64,000 nt of DNA from Legionella cincinnatiensis. GTDB taxonomy: Bacteria; Pseudomonadota; Gammaproteobacteria; Legionellales; Legionellaceae. A program made the translations under genes and the position numbers. The stretch lies in assembly GCF_900452415.1 (NCBI RefSeq), contig NZ_UGNX01000001.1:3472001-3536000 (forward strand), read 5' to 3'. This document shows positions 61,917 to 64,000 of this stretch, piece after piece; within the stretch, counting starts at the first letter, position 1; the number at the start of each line of letters is the position of its first letter. Below the pieces are notes generated by a model that worked only from the letters and a program-made list of their open reading frames with translations, was not told the origin of the DNA and ran no database searches.

Positions 61917-64000
61917 ATGCCTAAACATTTAAAATTTAAAGAACCAGATGCTTGTAACTATGTATATGTTGACAGCCAAAACAAAGTGCATTTAATGATG
62001 CCCATTGTGGGGGGAGATGGAGTTGGAACTGATAATACATGCGAAACCGGACTTGAATTAAGATGTTTTTTTCATGGTTTTTTTGAAGAAGGCATACAAA
62101 GAAAATCAGCTATAGAAGAACTTTTGTTTTATAAAAAACAACTCGAAGAAGACATTGTAGCTATAGAGACACAAAAAGAGCTATCGCCATTAGCCTATAA
62201 AGATCTTCAGAATGAGAAAAAACATCGACTGGCTCAAATCGAAGAGTACATCCAATTAATTGAAACAATAAAACAAAAATATGACACTGATGGAAAAATA
62301 GCTGGACTAAATAGAAAATTTGCTCCCGAACTTCCTTCTGGAGTATGTAAAGTCATTGAAAACTCTAAAAATGCTTTTGCGGTTCGCTTATCTCCAGATG
62401 AGCCTGATTCGTTTACACGTTTTGATACGCCCTTATTTAGTTTAAAAAGAAACCAATCTAAATATGAAAGACATTTAGGGGGTTTTAAACGAATTACTGA
62501 AGGCTTTGGACATCAATTTCGCATCCAGGGTTTAGAAAAAATTAAAGCAAATAATCAATTAGTTAAGACAAAAACTCCCCGCGAACAACTCGTAGAAAAA
62601 GTTTTAGCCCAAGTGGAAGATGCTGATAACTTTAAGGTATTAGGCAATGAAGTAAATTTCAATAAATTAAAAAAGCTTGTAGAAAAGGAGCTTGTTGAAC
62701 TTAAAATAGATATCACTGTAAATGCCAAAAGAGGTATTGGTGGCGAGGCAGCAAATATCAATTTAGAATTTGTGGGTGGAGTTTTATTAGCTGACGAAGA
62801 TACAGAATTAAAAGAATGGGTTGAGTCACTTGTTGATAACATCACTGAGCCTGAGCAATGGGATAATCTGGAAACCAAAGCCAACACTTTCTTTGAAAAA
62901 CCAGATCCAGACTATGCTCAAATTAAAAGAGATGGCAAAGAAAATGGCGAAGCAAGAGCCGACCAAGAAAAAGAGCGATTCATTAGCTACATGAGTATAA
63001 AAACTCAATTTTTGTTAAGCCAAATTAATATTTATTGTAAATCACACGGATTATCCGATCAGAATTTTGGTACGTTCTTTGACTCCGAGCCTCATGCTTC
63101 AAAAGTTTCTGAACTAATCCTAGATGCTCTTGGTAAAGGTGATGCGATAGAACCTATTTTATTTAAATACATCAACGAAAATAAGGAAGCACTTGGTTTA
63201 AGTACCCCTTTAACAGAAGAGCATCAAAAAGCAATCATTGAAAAATTTGTTTTAGATTATAACGAAATTAAATCTTCACCACATTTTGATGAATTTTTCC
63301 TCTTGGATCAAAGCAAATCAGACAATATATATTCACATTTAAGAAGAATAAGTTGCCATTTTTTAGATTTCTTTGTACAACAGACGAATAAAGAATGTCC
63401 ATTGCCTAAAGAGTTTGAAAATTATTCAAAAGCTCTCCAGCTAGAATCTCCATCTGCCAAATTAGCTCATAAAAATAAAATTGTTGTTGATGGACATGAT
63501 AATATCGAACGATTTAAATTAATGGTGTTGCAATTACTGGATAAAAAACCTGAAAAATTAGCAGACTTCTTAATGGCGAAATCTTCTTCTGGTGTTCCTA
63601 ATTATTCAATGCTTTCATTAGACACACAAAACTCTATCGGGTTCAGTAGGCATTGGCCCATGATTGAAAAGCAGATCCAAACTTCGGAAAACATTCCTCA
63701 GCCTGAAAAAAATTATCTTACCCGATTACTCGATCCAAAGAATGTCACCAAAGAAAATCAGATTATGATTACTTGGGAAAAACATTCAAAAAAATCACTT
63801 GTCGATATAGAGTTAGATAAAATTGCAAAAGGATTGGAGGATACAGTAACAAATTACACTAAAAGACAAGGTGAAGGTCGCGGCCATAGATTTCTTAAAT
63901 GGTTCAAACAAAATACGTCACGGAAACAGCAATGTGAAGACTTACTCAAAATTTCTTCTGCAATAAATAAACTTCTTTCTGATAAAGAGTTATCTAAAGA
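61917..64000 (+). CDS. Large unrecognised protein, effector candidate, partial (3-prime end beyond window)
   Basis: An open frame runs from ATG 61917 to the window end without a stop, 694 codons so far. I do not recognise the family. The visible part begins MPKHLKFKEPDACNYVYVD, has a charged coiled-coil stretch around residues 65-125 (LLFYKKQLEEDIVAIETQK), a mixed middle region (GGFKRITEGFGHQFRI, RGIGGEAANINLEFVGG), and a helical, charged second half ending in ASRK-like patches (LKWFKQNTSRKQQCEDLL). No membrane segment or signal peptide is seen. A near-ideal PmrA-type promoter and its place beside the dup-sidJ operon make it a good Dot/Icm substrate candidate. The C-terminal secretion signal lies outside the window. 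Confidence 0.75.
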   Translation, partial: MPKHLKFKEPDACNYVYVDSQNKVHLMMPIVGGDGVGTDNTCETGLELRCFFHGFFEEGIQRKSAIEELLFYKKQLEEDIVAIETQKELSPLAYKDLQNEKKHRLAQIEEYIQLIETIKQKYDTDGKIAGLNRKFAPELPSGVCKVIENSKNAFAVRLSPDEPDSFTRFDTPLFSLKRNQSKYERHLGGFKRITEGFGHQFRIQGLEKIKANNQLVKTKTPREQLVEKVLAQVEDADNFKVLGNEVNFNKLKKLVEKELVELKIDITVNAKRGIGGEAANINLEFVGGVLLADEDTELKEWVESLVDNITEPEQWDNLETKANTFFEKPDPDYAQIKRDGKENGEARADQEKERFISYMSIKTQFLLSQINIYCKSHGLSDQNFGTFFDSEPHASKVSELILDALGKGDAIEPILFKYINENKEALGLSTPLTEEHQKAIIEKFVLDYNEIKSSPHFDEFFLLDQSKSDNIYSHLRRISCHFLDFFVQQTNKECPLPKEFENYSKALQLESPSAKLAHKNKIVVDGHDNIERFKLMVLQLLDKKPEKLADFLMAKSSSGVPNYSMLSLDTQNSIGFSRHWPMIEKQIQTSENIPQPEKNYLTRLLDPKNVTKENQIMITWEKHSKKSLVDIELDKIAKGLEDTVTNYTKRQGEGRGHRFLKWFKQNTSRKQQCEDLLKISSAINKLLSDKELSK

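Overview
The window looks like chromosomal DNA of a Legionella species. It is AT-rich and carries a dotU(icmH)-icmF pair of the Dot/Icm type IV secretion system, a mitochondrial-carrier-like effector gene (LncP type), and a SidE/SidJ/Dup phosphoribosyl-ubiquitination locus, a combination I know only from Legionella. The gene order differs from what I remember of L. pneumophila, so another species is likely. All assignments are by reading; no database search was run.

Layout. 1-6.0 kb: minus-strand suf operon for iron-sulfur cluster assembly (Rrf2 regulator, sufB, sufC, sufD, sufS, sufU, sufT cut by the window edge). 6.5-10.3 kb: dotU and icmF. 10.5-14.3 kb: a Tim44-like protein, a secreted Asp-box repeat protein and an LncP-like carrier. 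14.9-32.6 kb: two copies of a surface-glycan cassette, each with a BcsB-like periplasmic protein, an NfrB-like inner-membrane glycosyltransferase ending in a c-di-GMP-binding MshEN domain, an NfrA-like outer-membrane TPR protein and a WecB-type UDP-GlcNAc 2-epimerase. Between them lies a metallo-beta-lactamase/Rieske protein resembling the sialic-acid hydroxylase CMAH with its domains in the opposite order. 32.8-37.4 kb: a signalling operon (MHYT hybrid histidine kinase, CheY-like regulator, HPt-REC-REC-GGDEF diguanylate cyclase) convergent with the second cassette. 37.5-40.2 kb: a coiled-coil protein gene and a tandem array of about 301-bp repeats, each holding a 108-bp palindrome. 40.2-47.1 kb: greA, carB, two unknown genes and a YhiN-type flavoprotein. 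47.3-64 kb: two SidE-family genes flanking a queuosine-precursor transporter gene, then sidJ and a dupA/dupB-like gene on the minus strand, and a large unrecognised divergent gene running off the end.

How the parts fit. The strongest candidate for an undescribed system is the 14.9-37.4 kb block. By analogy with the E. coli NfrA/NfrB/WecB glycan pathway, the epimerases would supply UDP-ManNAc, the NfrB glycosyltransferases would polymerise under c-di-GMP control, and BcsB-like and NfrA-like proteins would pass the chain through the periplasm and outer membrane. The adjacent diguanylate cyclase could supply the signal, and the CMAH-like protein could modify an amino sugar. In the effector locus, SidE proteins (DUB-PDE-mART) would ubiquitinate host proteins, SidJ would switch them off by calmodulin-dependent glutamylation, and the Dup protein would reverse the modification. 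Three promoters there carry paired CTTAA-type half-sites like the PmrA element, 16-17 bases upstream of a -10 box, suggesting coordinated expression.
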